A stretch of 64,000 nt of DNA from Brevibacterium zhoupengii (GTDB lineage Bacteria; Actinomycetota; Actinomycetes; Actinomycetales; Brevibacteriaceae). A program made the position numbers and the translations under genes. Location: contig NZ_CP088298.1 in the NCBI RefSeq assembly GCF_021117425.1, positions 868,001 to 932,000 of the forward strand, written 5' to 3'. Below are positions 14,621 to 23,519 of the stretch, in pieces (the stretch's first letter is position 1; each line of letters opens with the position of its first letter). Under the pieces are notes generated by a model that ran no database searches, was not told the origin of the DNA, and saw only the letters and a list, made by a program, of their open reading frames with translations.

Positions 14621-15015
14621 GCCCATTGCGAATGATGAATTGATCGCATCTGGCGAATCGGCCCCTGCAGCTTCGGCTGTGGGGGCCGAATCCATTCACT
14701 TCGGAGGTAACGATTTTCGGCCCCAGACGACTATCTCTGCACAATCGTGACATGGACTCGTCTGCGCTGATACGCAGTCTCCGGCGCTGGTCCTGGATCA
14801 AAAGACATGGTGGCTGGGGAGAGCTGGATCCGAAAGATGCAGGGCCGACTGCATCCCGGAGTAGAGCGAAGTCTCAAAGGGATAAACATTCCGGAATATC
14901 TCAATCACATTTCCGTCATGAACTAAAAGACCAAAAGTCGCGGCCTGCTAACTACGTACGTATGGTCCTTTTATCGCCGAACATGGCAGCCACTCAGTTC
15001 TCTGGAAGGAACATT
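14621..15015 (+). other. Gene-free stretch before the sortase-anchored protein gene
   Basis: It holds the terminator hairpin at 14659-14688 and the promoter region of the next gene. A CCGTCATGA motif at 14913-14921 is shared with the region before the related secreted protein at 18108. An in-frame extension of the next gene up to 14752 is open but has no features of a real N-terminus. Confidence 0.6.
14659..14688 (+). terminator. Hairpin terminator after the ABC exporter operon
   Basis: CGGCCCC plus TGCAGC (14659-14671) pairs with GCTGTG plus GGGGCCG (14676-14688) around a TTCG tetraloop, allowing wobble pairs. There is no T-run, so it may be a weak or L-shaped actinobacterial terminator. 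Confidence 0.6.
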
Positions 15016-16761
15016 ATGAAACGGCTGGCACTTGCAGCAAGCATCGCCCTGGCAGTCTCCACCATGGGAGTCGATCCGGCGGTCGCGAACACAATGACGA
15101 CAACCCAAGCCTCTGCCGCGCAAGAAGGCGCAGAGTCTCCCAGCGAAGTCCCCGCGGAGCCCGGTGAAGGCGACGATACCGGCGCCGACGCAGCCGACCC
15201 GGGCACAGGCACCACTGAAGCGGAGGGCGACGCTGAGGCCACCGAGCCGCCCACGGACGACGCAGCCGATCCGAACGCAGCTGACGATGGCGCAGCTGAC
15301 GACGGCACGGAGGAAGACGGTGCCAACGACGGGGCAGAGGAATCCGCGGCGATCGAAGCCGGCTTCTCGCTTGAGAAGACAGAGATGACCGCCGAAGAGA
15401 TCGGTGACCCCAACCAGGGCATCCGATACACCATCGATCCTCTGAAAGCTGGAGACGTCGTCACTGCTGAACCGGGTGAGGACACGTCGACGACCGTTGA
15501 GAGTGACGGTGCCTTCACCGGAACGATCCTCGGCAATACCGAGCTCAAGGCAGGCGACACGCTCAGTGTCACAGTCACTGTCACCCGCGCCGGTGAGGAG
15601 CCCAAGACCTTCAGCGGCAGCGTCACCGTCGTCGCACCCGATGATGAGGAGGCAGAGGCTGACCTCACGGTCTCGCCGAAGACTCAGAACCTGGACGACT
15701 TCATGAACGATGGTGTCCAAATCACCCTCGTCAACTGCGTGGTTGATGAAGAAGTCAATTTCCGCATCACTCGCCAGGGCGACCCCGACACCACCATTTG
15801 GGAGGATTCGCAGATGGCCGGTGAAGATGCTGCCGGATTCACCACCTTCATCCCCGGTACTGGCGGTGACGGCTGGGTCGGTGACTTCGTGGTCACGGCT
15901 TCGTGCGGGGACAAGAGCGCGGAGACGACCTTCACCGTGACCGATGATGACGGAGATGAGTCGAACGCGGATCTCACCGTGTCGCCCAAGACTCAGGGGC
16001 TGCAGGACTTCCTCGAGAACGGAGTCCACCTGACGTTCGTCAACTGCCATGTTGACGACGAAGTGAACTTCCGAGTGAGCACAAAGCGTGATCCTGACAC
16101 CACTGTGTGGGAGGAATCGCAGGAAGCAGGTGAGGATGCCGCCGGGTCCGTGACCTTCGTCCCCGACGGTGATGGCGGAACAGGGTGGGTCGGTGAGTTC
16201 CTCGTCATGGCCTCGTGCGGGGATAAGAGCGCGGAGACGACCTTCACTGTGACCGCCGACGAAGACTCCGGTTCCGAGGCGAAGCTCTCCATCGATCCGG
16301 AGAAGATCTCCGCAGTTGACTTCATCAACCCCGACAAGGGTGTGACGATCACAGTCACCGAATGCGAACCGGGCAGTGAGGTCAAGTTCGAGGTCTGGGG
16401 CCTCGAACCCAGCGGAAAGCTCTTCGAACAGAGTGCCGAGGCGAATGAGAATTCAGCCGCCTCTGTCCATATCTACGGGCTCGGCGAGGATCCCGCTCCC
16501 TACGTCGGCACCTACAAGGTGTTCGTGCAGTGTGCGGACCAAGAAGAACTCGAAGGCGATATCCTCGTCACCAGCGGTGGCGTCACCAACGGTGGCAGCG
16601 ACAACGGCGGTGATTCCGGCGAAGGCGATGATTCCGGAAATGCCGGCTCGATGCCTCGCACCGGTGCTGAGATCACCGGACTCGCGGCGGGCGCCGCGCT
16701 GATTCTGGGAGGCGCGGTGACGATCCTCTTCGCTCGCCGCAAAGCTCAGTCCGGGCAGTGA
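15016..16761 (+). CDS. Secreted, probably sortase-anchored surface protein with a repeated two-Cys module
   Basis: This 581-residue protein starts at ATG 15016 after GGAAGGA. It has a Sec signal peptide (about 1-24), an acidic low-complexity stretch (about 37-112), an N-terminal beta-rich domain (about 113-210), and three repeats of about 104 residues starting near 215, 318 and 422. Each repeat carries a Cys pair with near-constant spacing: 241/297, 344/401 and 450/506. The C-terminus is a sorting signal: MPRTG, a hydrophobic helix and RRK. The protein is probably linked to the cell wall by a sortase, with the repeats forming Ig-like disulfide-bonded domains (inference). A shorter relative without anchor lies at 18108. 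The function is unknown; adhesion or an envelope role is plausible. Confidence 0.88.
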   Translation: MKRLALAASIALAVSTMGVDPAVANTMTTTQASAAQEGAESPSEVPAEPGEGDDTGADAADPGTGTTEAEGDAEATEPPTDDAADPNAADDGAADDGTEEDGANDGAEESAAIEAGFSLEKTEMTAEEIGDPNQGIRYTIDPLKAGDVVTAEPGEDTSTTVESDGAFTGTILGNTELKAGDTLSVTVTVTRAGEEPKTFSGSVTVVAPDDEEAEADLTVSPKTQNLDDFMNDGVQITLVNCVVDEEVNFRITRQGDPDTTIWEDSQMAGEDAAGFTTFIPGTGGDGWVGDFVVTASCGDKSAETTFTVTDDDGDESNADLTVSPKTQGLQDFLENGVHLTFVNCHVDDEVNFRVSTKRDPDTTVWEESQEAGEDAAGSVTFVPDGDGGTGWVGEFLVMASCGDKSAETTFTVTADEDSGSEAKLSIDPEKISAVDFINPDKGVTITVTECEPGSEVKFEVWGLEPSGKLFEQSAEANENSAASVHIYGLGEDPAPYVGTYKVFVQCADQEELEGDILVTSGGVTNGGSDNGGDSGEGDDSGNAGSMPRTGAEITGLAAGAALILGGAVTILFARRKAQSGQ

Positions 16762-17083
16762 TCGGTGACCCGGCGGGTTGGTGACTACTCCCGGCCCGTC
16801 GGCGCGAATCGATACTGACCCAAGGGCATTCGGCCCCGGTACACCGACTCATCGAATCTGCCGATGAGCCAGTGCACCGGGGCCGAACTGCGTGCCATCA
16901 CTCAAACAGCGAAACTGTGCCGACAGCATGTCGCGGGCACGCCGTGTGAGTCACGTCGGACCCTTGTCGCAAGCAGAACAGCGGTCATAGATTGACGTTC
17001 GTGGCGGCAAGGCTGCTTCCACAAATATTTACAGCCGGTGCTTCTGACATCGTGGATCCATCGGCACCGATTGAGGAGGAAAC
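16762..17083. other. Gene-free stretch between the surface protein and peptidoglycan-binding genes
   Basis: It contains the long interrupted inverted repeat at 16829-16887 and the upstream region of the next gene, with its strong GAGGAGG ribosome site just before 17084. No convincing promoter boxes could be chosen. Confidence 0.6.
16829..16887. terminator. Long two-part inverted repeat, probable terminator
   Basis: TTCGGCCCCGGT (16829-16840) is exactly complementary to ACCGGGGCCGAA (16876-16887), and inside it CTCATCG (16848-16854) pairs with CGATGAG (16862-16868). The resulting long hairpin lies 68 bases after the surface-protein stop. It lacks a T-run. Confidence 0.6.
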
Positions 17084-17578
17084 ATGTCCAATCCTGGCCA
17101 GCCCATCATCAGCAGAGGGTCTCAAGGCGACGCCGTCAAGAGGGCACAGCGAGCACTGCGCAGAGTGCCGGACCATTCGGTCGAGGTCGACGGAATATTC
17201 GGAGCCGTCACGGAAGAAGGGGTCAAGAACTTCCAGAGAGAAGCAGGACTGGATGTTGATGGCATCGTCGGCGAAGACACCTGGGAAGCACTGCCTGATG
17301 GCGGACCGATGCCTGTGCTCAAAGAAGGCTCGACCCATGATGCCGTCGCCGATCTGCAGGAAGTGCTGAAGAACGGCTCGGTGGAGGGAGACTGGCCCTC
17401 ACCAGGGGAACCCGACGGCAACTTCGGAAGCGAGACCAAGGCTGCCGTGGAGGGCTTCCAGAAGTGGGGTGAGGCCGACGTCGACGGCGTCGTCGGTGAC
17501 GAGACGTGGTCGGTCGAGATGCATGCTGCGTCAGCGACTCTCGAGACGGCAGTCGGCCTCAAATGGGTGGAGGACTGA
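17084..17578 (+). CDS. Protein of two peptidoglycan-binding (PG_binding_1) repeats, no signal peptide
   Basis: The 164-residue protein consists of two PG_binding_1-type repeats (about 10-70 and 82-152). Each has the pattern of a helix, VDGIFG or PDGNFG, then KNFQREAGLDVDGIVGEDTW or a close variant, which is the normal sugar-binding fold of cell-wall hydrolases. There is no catalytic domain and no recognisable signal peptide or membrane segment, which is odd for a wall-binding module. Non-classical export or a cytoplasmic role are both possible. The start is clear: GAGGAGG four bases before ATG. It lies between two secreted proteins that share a repeat module, suggesting an envelope context. 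Confidence 0.85.
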   Translation: MSNPGQPIISRGSQGDAVKRAQRALRRVPDHSVEVDGIFGAVTEEGVKNFQREAGLDVDGIVGEDTWEALPDGGPMPVLKEGSTHDAVADLQEVLKNGSVEGDWPSPGEPDGNFGSETKAAVEGFQKWGEADVDGVVGDETWSVEMHAASATLETAVGLKWVED

Positions 17579-17630
17579 CTCGGATTCAGGCACGAGCTGC
17601 TTGCCCGCGTGCTCGGATCCGCTGCAGGCT

Positions 17631-17682
17631 CCACTACTGTGCTCACTGGTCTGGGCCCGCCCAGCAGTGAGCACAGCAGTGG
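17631..17682. terminator. Strong hairpin after the peptidoglycan-binding gene
   Basis: CCACT-a-CTGTGCTCACTG (17631-17648) pairs with CAGTGAGCACAG-c-AGTGG (17665-17682): 17 pairs with one opposed mismatch and a GC-rich loop. It is a likely terminator without a T-run. Confidence 0.6.
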
Positions 17683-17949
17683 ACCGAAACAGTCCATAAC
17701 AATCGGATCGCGCGTGACGCGCAAAGAAATCAGCGTGTGACCTCGCAACTGTGCACCACATGAGTACCGACTGTGCCCGGTTCACGTGCAGCGACGTGCA
17801 GAAGCAGGGCTCCACCTCGCATCCATGACTGCGGCAACGTACTGAACAGGAACGACGAAGCGCTTCGGGACGCTGCGCGAACTGGTTTGGGTTCAGAGAT
17901 CTCAGTCCCGACTCAGCCTCAGCTCAGCTCGACGGTGAGCAAGTCTCAT

Positions 17950-17994
17950 TGTCATCACAGAGTGACAGATCCGTCATGACAGCCCTGTCATGAC
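17950..17994. promoter_or_regulatory. Cluster of GTCATGAC-type dyads, candidate operator
   Basis: The palindrome GTCATGAC occurs at 17973-17980 and 17987-17994 (14-base period), preceded by a related dyad TGTCA/TGACA at 17950-17967. The CCGTCATGA part also occurs at 14913-14921 before the paralogous surface-protein gene. A shared regulator is plausible. Confidence 0.45.
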
Positions 17995-18107
17995 CACAAT
18001 GAACACAACTCCACAACCCACATCCATCCTTCGTAGTGTCACTGGCATAACCGAATACGGCAGACGTACTTGGCAAGGACCCATGATTCGAAAGAAGGAT
18101 GATCACC

Positions 18108-18833
18108 ATGAAGAAGCTCGCACTTGCAGCCACCGTCGCCCTCAGTATCACCGCGCTCGGAGCAGGCCCAGCGGCCGCTGCCGGACTCGGCAACACACCC
18201 GATAGAAACGGTGGTGCGGATAAGGCCTCCGCGTCAGACAAAGAAGACTTGGCCGTGAGATACGCGACGATGACACCGTACGAAGTCTCGCACGGCAAGG
18301 GCATCGAATACACCGTCGACGGGCTCGAAGCTGGGGACGTCGTCACCACGAGTTTGAACGACGAGAAATCCGTGGTGGAGAAGGACGGGCCCTTCGACGG
18401 AGCTGTCGTGGTGGACGAGGTGCCCAAACTGGGCGTCTCTTTCACGGTCTCTGTTGAACGAGACGGCGAGAGGGTGAAGGAGATGACCGCCAGAGTCGAC
18501 CTCATCGAGGGCGACCGCGGTGAATACAAAGATGGCACTCTGTTGGTGAGCCCGGAGCCGGAGACGAACGACACGGTGCTCAGCGGGCCCGGAGTCAATC
18601 TCACAATGGTCAACTGCGAGGCCGACGATGAGATCCGTTTCCGAGTATTCAAGAAGAATGCGGATGGTCAGACGAAGGTCTGGGAAAAGAGCCAACTCGC
18701 TGGTGAGGATGAGGCCGCGTCAGTCCGATACCTGGCGGATTCAGACAAGGACCTGTGGGGCAAGTACGTCATCACTGCAGAATGCGGCGACCTCGAGGAC
18801 TCAGTGCCGCTGACGGTGTACATCGATAACTAA
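18108..18833 (+). CDS. Secreted protein related to the surface protein at 15016
   Basis: The 241-residue protein begins at the ATG at 18108, nine bases after AGAAGGA. An ATG at 18099 overlaps that site and is less likely. A signal peptide ending near AAAA/GLG (about residue 24) is followed by a domain like the N-terminal domain of the 15016 protein (shared pattern IEYTVDGLEAGDVVT versus IRYTIDPLKAGDVVT). One copy of the two-Cys repeat follows, with Cys170 and Cys226, 56 residues apart exactly as in the larger protein. There is no anchor, so it is probably released or held by partners. The two are paralogs separated by the peptidoglycan-binding protein gene. No known function. Confidence 0.85.
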   Translation: MKKLALAATVALSITALGAGPAAAAGLGNTPDRNGGADKASASDKEDLAVRYATMTPYEVSHGKGIEYTVDGLEAGDVVTTSLNDEKSVVEKDGPFDGAVVVDEVPKLGVSFTVSVERDGERVKEMTARVDLIEGDRGEYKDGTLLVSPEPETNDTVLSGPGVNLTMVNCEADDEIRFRVFKKNADGQTKVWEKSQLAGEDEAASVRYLADSDKDLWGKYVITAECGDLEDSVPLTVYIDN

Positions 18834-18871
18834 GGGGCGGTGATCACATCAGCTGGCAACAGGATGGAAAT

Positions 18872-18923
18872 GACACCAAGTCCCGACGCCCGGCATGTTG
18901 CCGTGGAGTCGGGACCTGGTGTC
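18872..18923. terminator. Bidirectional hairpin between convergent genes
   Basis: GACACCAAGTCCCGAC (18872-18887) pairs with GTCGGGACCTGGTGTC (18908-18923), 15 of 16 positions, placed between the stop codons of the secreted protein gene and purQ. It is well positioned to stop transcription from both sides. Confidence 0.7.
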
Positions 18924-18959
18924 GTCAGCCTGCCAGTATTGCCGGGTCAGTCGGTGAGG

Positions 18960-19697
18960 TCAGCCCTTGACCAGAGTGCGAACGGCAGAGGAGAAGAACC
19001 CCTGACCGTCGATGCCGCCACCGTCTTCGGGGCCGAAACCGGCCTCGACAGCGTGTTCAGGGTGAGGCATGAGTCCGACGACGTTTCCGGCTTCGTTGGT
19101 GATGCCGGCGATGTCGCGAAGAGAACCGTTGGGGTTGAGCCCCTGGTAGCGGAAGACCACACGACCAGTGCCCTCGAGTTCGTCGAGGACCTCATCGGTG
19201 GCAACGAACCCGCCTTCACCGTTCTTCAGCGGAATGCGAATGGTCTGGCCCTGTGTGTAGTCACCGGTCCAGGCGGTATTCGTGTTCTCCACGACCAGTT
19301 CCTGGTCACGGCAGATGAAATGCTGGTGGTCATTGCGGATGAGGGCACCGGGCAGCAGGTGTGATTCGCACAGGATCTGGAATCCGTTGCAGATACCCAG
19401 AACCGGCATTCCGGCATTCGCGGCCGAGACCACGGCCTCCATGATCGGAGCGAAGCCCGCGATTGCACCGCAGCGCAGGTAGTCCCCATAGGAGAACCCG
19501 CCGGGCAGAATGACACCGTCGACACCGGCAAGCGTGGAATCTGCGTGCCAGAGGTTCACCGGTTTCGCGCCGGCAAGACGAACGGCACGTGCGGCATCAC
19601 GATCGTCGAGCGTCCCGGGGAACGTCACAACACCGATCGAAACTCCGGACTCAGCACCAGCCTCGGCGACGGTGGGGTCGTTGGCGACTGCGGTCAT
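18960..19697 (-). CDS. purQ: Phosphoribosylformylglycinamidine synthase subunit PurQ (glutaminase)
   Basis: PurQ is the class I glutamine amidotransferase subunit that hydrolyses glutamine and passes ammonia to PurL for FGAM synthesis. The 245-residue protein has the nucleophile motif GICNGFQ (Cys103), the His/Glu pair in PHPEH (His212, Glu214) and the oxyanion region [16 protein letters not shown]. An extra, poorly conserved N-terminus of about 18 residues precedes the usual start; the ATG used overlaps the purS stop (TGATG), which supports translational coupling. The partner purL is not downstream but 18.6 kb away on the same strand. Confidence 0.96.
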   Translation of the reverse strand: MTAVANDPTVAEAGAESGVSIGVVTFPGTLDDRDAARAVRLAGAKPVNLWHADSTLAGVDGVILPGGFSYGDYLRCGAIAGFAPIMEAVVSAANAGMPVLGICNGFQILCESHLLPGALIRNDHQHFICRDQELVVENTNTAWTGDYTQGQTIRIPLKNGEGGFVATDEVLDELEGTGRVVFRYQGLNPNGSLRDIAGITNEAGNVVGLMPHPEHAVEAGFGPEDGGGIDGQGFFSSAVRTLVKG

Positions 19698-19951
19698 CAG
19701 GCTTCCTCGACGGCGCGAACGGCCACGACGTTTTCGATGACCGGGTTCGACAGGAGCTTCTCTGCAGCTTCGCGAGCCTGCGCGAGAACCTCCTCGGTGG
19801 CCTCACCCTCGACTTCGAGTTCGAAGCGCTTTCCCTGTCGTACCTCACCGAAACCGGTGAAGCCGAGTCGGGACATTCCACCGGAGATCGCCTTACCCTG
19901 AGGGTCAAGAATCTCGGGTTTGGGCATCACCTCAACGACGACACGTGCCAT
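19697..19951 (-). CDS. purS: Phosphoribosylformylglycinamidine synthase subunit PurS
   Basis: This 84-residue protein is the small PurS subunit that bridges PurQ and PurL in the FGAM synthase complex. It has the typical length and pattern [20 protein letters not shown], followed by the RLGF and [11 protein letters not shown] segments. The start has AAGGAG ten bases upstream. It overlaps purQ by one base. A TAGACT box about 60 bases upstream (20006-20011, reverse strand) may be the promoter -10. The leader also contains a small CGGGAG/CTCCCG hairpin. Confidence 0.95.
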   Translation of the reverse strand: MARVVVEVMPKPEILDPQGKAISGGMSRLGFTGFGEVRQGKRFELEVEGEATEEVLAQAREAAEKLLSNPVIENVVAVRAVEEA

Positions 19952-20097
19952 GCGTGTTCTGCTCCTTCAAGAAAGTGTTCGGGAGTTCCTCCCGCGCTCG
20001 CTCAAAGTCTATCAAGCACGGAGGGAACTCCCGCCTTCGGTCCGAGCTGCGGACGCCACGAACCGGACGCCACGAACCGCGGACCCCACAGTCAGCC

Positions 20098-21519
20098 TCA
20101 GGAGTCGAATCCCATGCCCACTGCGTCGAGGGCCTTGAGCAGCGGACCGCGCCGGCCCTCGTTGCCGTCGGCCTTGATGAGGGCATTCGTCGTCATCTGG
20201 ATGCCCAACCAGGCCACTGGCTCAGGTGGGAAGGGCAGAGGGAGCTTGCGCACCATCTCCAACTGGGTCAGCTCGGTGTCCTGCCCAGACAGCAGGTCGA
20301 GCATGACGGTGCCCGCGAAGCGCGAGGCGCCCACGCCGAGTCCGGTGAAGCCGGCGGCCATGGCGACCTTCTTGCCGTAGGCCGTGGTGAAGAAGGAGAA
20401 GAACCGCGAACAGGTGTCGATGGGCCCACCCCATTTGTGGGTGAACTTCACTGACTGAAGCTGGGGGAACGTCTTGTAGAAGTGCGCGGCCAAGGTCTCG
20501 AAGGTCTCAGCCCGCTGATCGTACTTCCACGACACCTGCCGCCCGTAGTGGTAGACAGCGTCCCACCCGCCGAAGAGAATCCGGTTGTCTGCCGACAGTC
20601 GGTAGTAGTGGAATCGGTTCGCACAGTCACCGATGCCCTGCCTGCCGTCCCAGCCGATCGATGTCAGCTGCTCATCGCTCAGCGGCTCGGTCATCAGAGC
20701 GTAGTCGTAGACCGGGACCGTGTGCAGGCTGACGCGTTTGAGCAGCGAGGGGAAGACGTTCGTCGCCAGGGCCACCCGCTTGGCGGTGATGATGCTGCAC
20801 GGAGCGCTTGCACAGTCCTCCAGCGCCTGGGACGTCACCAGGGTTGTGATCTGCACGTTCGTCTTCCGGTCACTGACATCGGTGACCTTCGTGCCTTCGA
20901 AGACCTCGACGCCGAGTTCCCGGATGACCCGCAGCAGCTCCCAGCACAGTTTGGCCGGGTTGACCATCGCAACCTCGCGAGAGTCCCAGAGTGCACCCTT
21001 GTACGTCGGCGACTTCACGATCTGCGCCAACTCCTGCTGATCGTAGAAGATGAAGCCGGCCTCGGGATCATGAGCCTCTCGCAGCTCGGGAACCTGGTAG
21101 TCCTCGGTGGCGACGTCGAGCTCACCGGTGCGTTCGAACTCGACGTCCATGCCGTACCGGGTCACAGCCGCTTCGATCTCGTTGAGGTTGTCCAACCCCA
21201 GCTGCGCCAGACGCTCGTTCTCAGCGGGCAGATGGGACTCACCGTTGTCATAGCCGTGGGTGAGGCTGGCGGCGCAGAACCCTCCATTGCGCCCCGAGGC
21301 GGCCCAGCCGATCGAATTCGCCTCCACCAGGACGACGTGGCGCCCGGGATCGCGTTCCTTCGCCTGCAGCGCCGTCCACAGACCGGTGAAACCACCTCCG
21401 ACGATGACGAGGTCGGCCTCGAGGTCACGAGTCAGCGGCGGGAGGGGCTCGGGACGCTGATCGGAATCGAGCCAGAACGGCACGGTGGATGCGTCGGCCA
21501 ATGCGGCGGTGACGTCCAT
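20098..21519 (-). CDS. FAD-dependent amine oxidoreductase of the PuuB/DAO family
   Basis: The 473-residue flavoprotein has the N-terminal Rossmann motif VIVGGGFTGLWTAL (about 37-50), the DAO-family segment SGRNGGFCAASLTHGYDNG and a C-terminal GxTGLGVGASRFAG motif. This fits the gamma-glutamylputrescine oxidase or related amine oxidase group, which oxidises an amine to an aldehyde and releases ammonia and H2O2. It is the last gene of a minus-strand cluster with a putrescine-type ABC importer and an aminoaldehyde dehydrogenase, which supports a role in polyamine breakdown. The exact substrate is not certain. AGAAGGAG precedes the ATG; a 148-base gap separates it from potC. Confidence 0.88.
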   Translation of the reverse strand: MDVTAALADASTVPFWLDSDQRPEPLPPLTRDLEADLVIVGGGFTGLWTALQAKERDPGRHVVLVEANSIGWAASGRNGGFCAASLTHGYDNGESHLPAENERLAQLGLDNLNEIEAAVTRYGMDVEFERTGELDVATEDYQVPELREAHDPEAGFIFYDQQELAQIVKSPTYKGALWDSREVAMVNPAKLCWELLRVIRELGVEVFEGTKVTDVSDRKTNVQITTLVTSQALEDCASAPCSIITAKRVALATNVFPSLLKRVSLHTVPVYDYALMTEPLSDEQLTSIGWDGRQGIGDCANRFHYYRLSADNRILFGGWDAVYHYGRQVSWKYDQRAETFETLAAHFYKTFPQLQSVKFTHKWGGPIDTCSRFFSFFTTAYGKKVAMAAGFTGLGVGASRFAGTVMLDLLSGQDTELTQLEMVRKLPLPFPPEPVAWLGIQMTTNALIKADGNEGRRGPLLKALDAVGMGFDS

Positions 21520-21667
21520 GTCATTTCTCCTTCTGCCCGGCGGCGTTCATCAGGCCAGGCGACAATCTTCGCAGTGTGAGCGTGTCACAGAATTCGGGTG
21601 ATGGTGAAGTGAGACGAACCGAACCGGAGTGCGGAACCGGGCCCCACCTCGGCGAGGGTGCCGGGGA

Positions 21668-22531
21668 TCAGCCGGCCATCGTCTTGATGATCTCTGTCGA
21701 ACTTCCACCCGCCTTGCGCAGCACGAAGCCGACGAAGGCCAGGGCCAAAAGGGTGAGGAGGAACATCAGGGTCGAGATCGCTGCGACCTCGGGGCGCAGG
21801 GCCACCTTCACCGCAGAGAAGATGTAGACCGGCCACGGGGTGTAGCCGGGCTGCTGCACGAAGCTGGAGAGGATCGTGTTGTCGAGGCTGACGGTGAACG
21901 ACATCAGCGCACCGGCGAGGATGCCGGGAGCAGCGATGGGCAAGGTGATGTCCTTGAACCGATTCCACGGGGTCGCGCCCAGGTCAGCGGCCGCATCCTC
22001 GAGCTGCGTGTCCATGCCCGCCAGCCGAGCCCGGACGATGAACGTCACGATCGCCATGGAGAACATCGAGTGGGAGATGATGAGTCTGACCAGACCGTTG
22101 TTCAACGGTGTGATGCCCCAATCGACGCCGACGGTGACGAACCACGGCAGGAACGCGATGCCGTCGACGATCTCGGGTGTGACCAGCGTGAGCCCGAGGA
22201 TCGCGGTCAGACCCAGGGCCCACCATGCGCCCTTCGGGGCGCGGGCCAGAGCGACACCGCCGAGGGTGCCGAAGATCGTTGACACGAGCGCCGCGCCCAC
22301 CGCGGCCTGGAGGCTGGTGACGACCGAGGAGATGATGACGTCGTTGTTGATCCCGGAGATGTAGGCGTCGAGGCCGAAGCCGCGGAAGTTCGCCAGCACC
22401 TTGCCGGTGTTGAACGAGTACGCGATGATCACCGCGATCGGGATGAACAGGTAGGCGAAGACCAGGATCCCCCAGACGTGGAGACCGATGTCCGTCGGGG
22501 TGCGACGAGCGAACGTATTCTTCTTCGACAT
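21668..22531 (-). CDS. potC: Polyamine ABC transporter permease PotC
   Basis: The 287-residue inner-membrane permease has about six helices. Its cytoplasmic EAA-type loop (LEDAAADLGATPWNRFKDITLPIAAPGI) is the contact site for PotA. It pairs with PotB to form the channel. An ATG at 22546 overlapping potB is possible, but the ATG at 22531 is nine bases after GGGAGGG and begins the usual sequence. The gene order is potA-potD-potB-potC. Confidence 0.93.
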   Translation of the reverse strand: MSKKNTFARRTPTDIGLHVWGILVFAYLFIPIAVIIAYSFNTGKVLANFRGFGLDAYISGINNDVIISSVVTSLQAAVGAALVSTIFGTLGGVALARAPKGAWWALGLTAILGLTLVTPEIVDGIAFLPWFVTVGVDWGITPLNNGLVRLIISHSMFSMAIVTFIVRARLAGMDTQLEDAAADLGATPWNRFKDITLPIAAPGILAGALMSFTVSLDNTILSSFVQQPGYTPWPVYIFSAVKVALRPEVAAISTLMFLLTLLALAFVGFVLRKAGGSSTEIIKTMAG

Positions 22532-22532
22532 C

Positions 22533-23519
22533 TCAGGCCCTCCCATCTTTCAGCGGCACACTGCCCAGCTTCGCAGCGATCGCCTGCCCGAGTTTGAGCA
22601 GACCGAAGCCGACCCCGACGACCACCAGGGTGGCAAGAATGAGGATCACCGCCATCGCCGCGCCGACGGCCCAGTTCTGGGCCGTATTGAATTGGTTGGC
22701 GATGAGCTGACCGATCATCGACCCGCTCGCCCCGCCGAGGACGGTGGCCGTGACGTAGTCACCGTTGAGCGGGATGAACACGAGCAGGCACCCGGAGACG
22801 ACTCCGGGCATCGCCATCGGCAGGGTCACGCGCAGGAACGTTGTGACCTTGCCCGCGCCGAGGTCGTAGCTGGCCTCTCGCAGCTTCTGACCTGCGGAGT
22901 CGATGGCCACGAAGAGCGGCAGGATCATCAGCGGCAGATAGTTGTAGACGACACCGATCTGCACAGCCGTGCGTGTGTAGAGAATGTCCAGAGGCCCATC
23001 GAGCATCCCCAGGCCCTGCATCCAATTGGACAGGAAGCCGTCGGGGGAGAGCATGATCTGCCACCCCAGGGTGCGGACCAGGAAGTTCGTCCAGAACGGC
23101 ACCATGACCAACGCCAGAGCCAGCGACCGCCTGGCCGGTGAGACCTTGATGGCCAGCCAGTAGGCGAACGGCAGAGCGATGATCAGGCACAGGATCGTGC
23201 CGACGATCGAGATCCGCAGGGTCGCGAAGAACGTGGACACGAAGCTGGCGGACATGGCATCGGGGTACCGGCCGAAGGAGAGCTTGTCCGTGGCCACGGC
23301 CGTGAACTCGTCGGGTTTGTAGCCGAAGCTGTAGAAGATGACGAGAGCGACGGGAATGATGAAGAAGAAGAGCGCATATGCCCAGGTCGGAAACGACAGG
23401 GCCGAGGCGCCGAAGAACTTCGCCGACATTCCGCCGGGCTTGGTCGGTCGTTGAGTCCTTCGACTCGGCCGTTGCGTGGTCGGATCCTTCTCGTTTGGTG
23501 TGGCTGCCTGCGTGCTCAT
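22533..23519 (-). CDS. potB: Polyamine ABC transporter permease PotB
   Basis: The 328-residue permease begins at an ATG that overlaps the potD stop by four bases (ATGA). A Ser/Thr/Lys-rich tail of about 35 residues precedes the first helix. The family pattern is clear: YSFGYKP after helix 1, VPFWTNFLVRTLGW, and the EAA loop KLREASYDLGAGKVTTFLRVTLPMAMPG. With PotC it forms the membrane pore of the putrescine/spermidine importer. Confidence 0.93.
   Translation of the reverse strand: MSTQAATPNEKDPTTQRPSRRTQRPTKPGGMSAKFFGASALSFPTWAYALFFFIIPVALVIFYSFGYKPDEFTAVATDKLSFGRYPDAMSASFVSTFFATLRISIVGTILCLIIALPFAYWLAIKVSPARRSLALALVMVPFWTNFLVRTLGWQIMLSPDGFLSNWMQGLGMLDGPLDILYTRTAVQIGVVYNYLPLMILPLFVAIDSAGQKLREASYDLGAGKVTTFLRVTLPMAMPGVVSGCLLVFIPLNGDYVTATVLGGASGSMIGQLIANQFNTAQNWAVGAAMAVILILATLVVVGVGFGLLKLGQAIAAKLGSVPLKDGRA

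Larger units (their letters stand above)
17579..18107 (+). other. Gene-free stretch before the second secreted protein
   Basis: It holds a strong hairpin (17631-17682) and a cluster of dyads at 17950-17994. Short open frames are present, but none has a ribosome site or conserved look. I see no RNA gene. Confidence 0.6.

Noticed and set aside
12785..14695. A 636-codon open frame on the minus strand
   Set aside because: It is the antisense of the second ABC exporter subunit; the plus strand has all ATPase motifs and the minus product is His/Asp/Gly-rich without domains.
14752..15015. An in-frame N-terminal extension of the surface protein to 14752, with CACAAT six bases before it
   Set aside because: The start at 15016 has a strong GGAAGGA and begins a standard signal peptide; the extension would bury the signal.
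20482..21579. A 365-codon open frame on the plus strand
   Set aside because: It is the antisense of the FAD oxidoreductase gene, with no recognisable domain.
21585..21968. A 127-codon minus-strand frame ending in the gap before the oxidase
   Set aside because: Most of it is another frame of potC; the short tail in the gap is not enough to support a gene.
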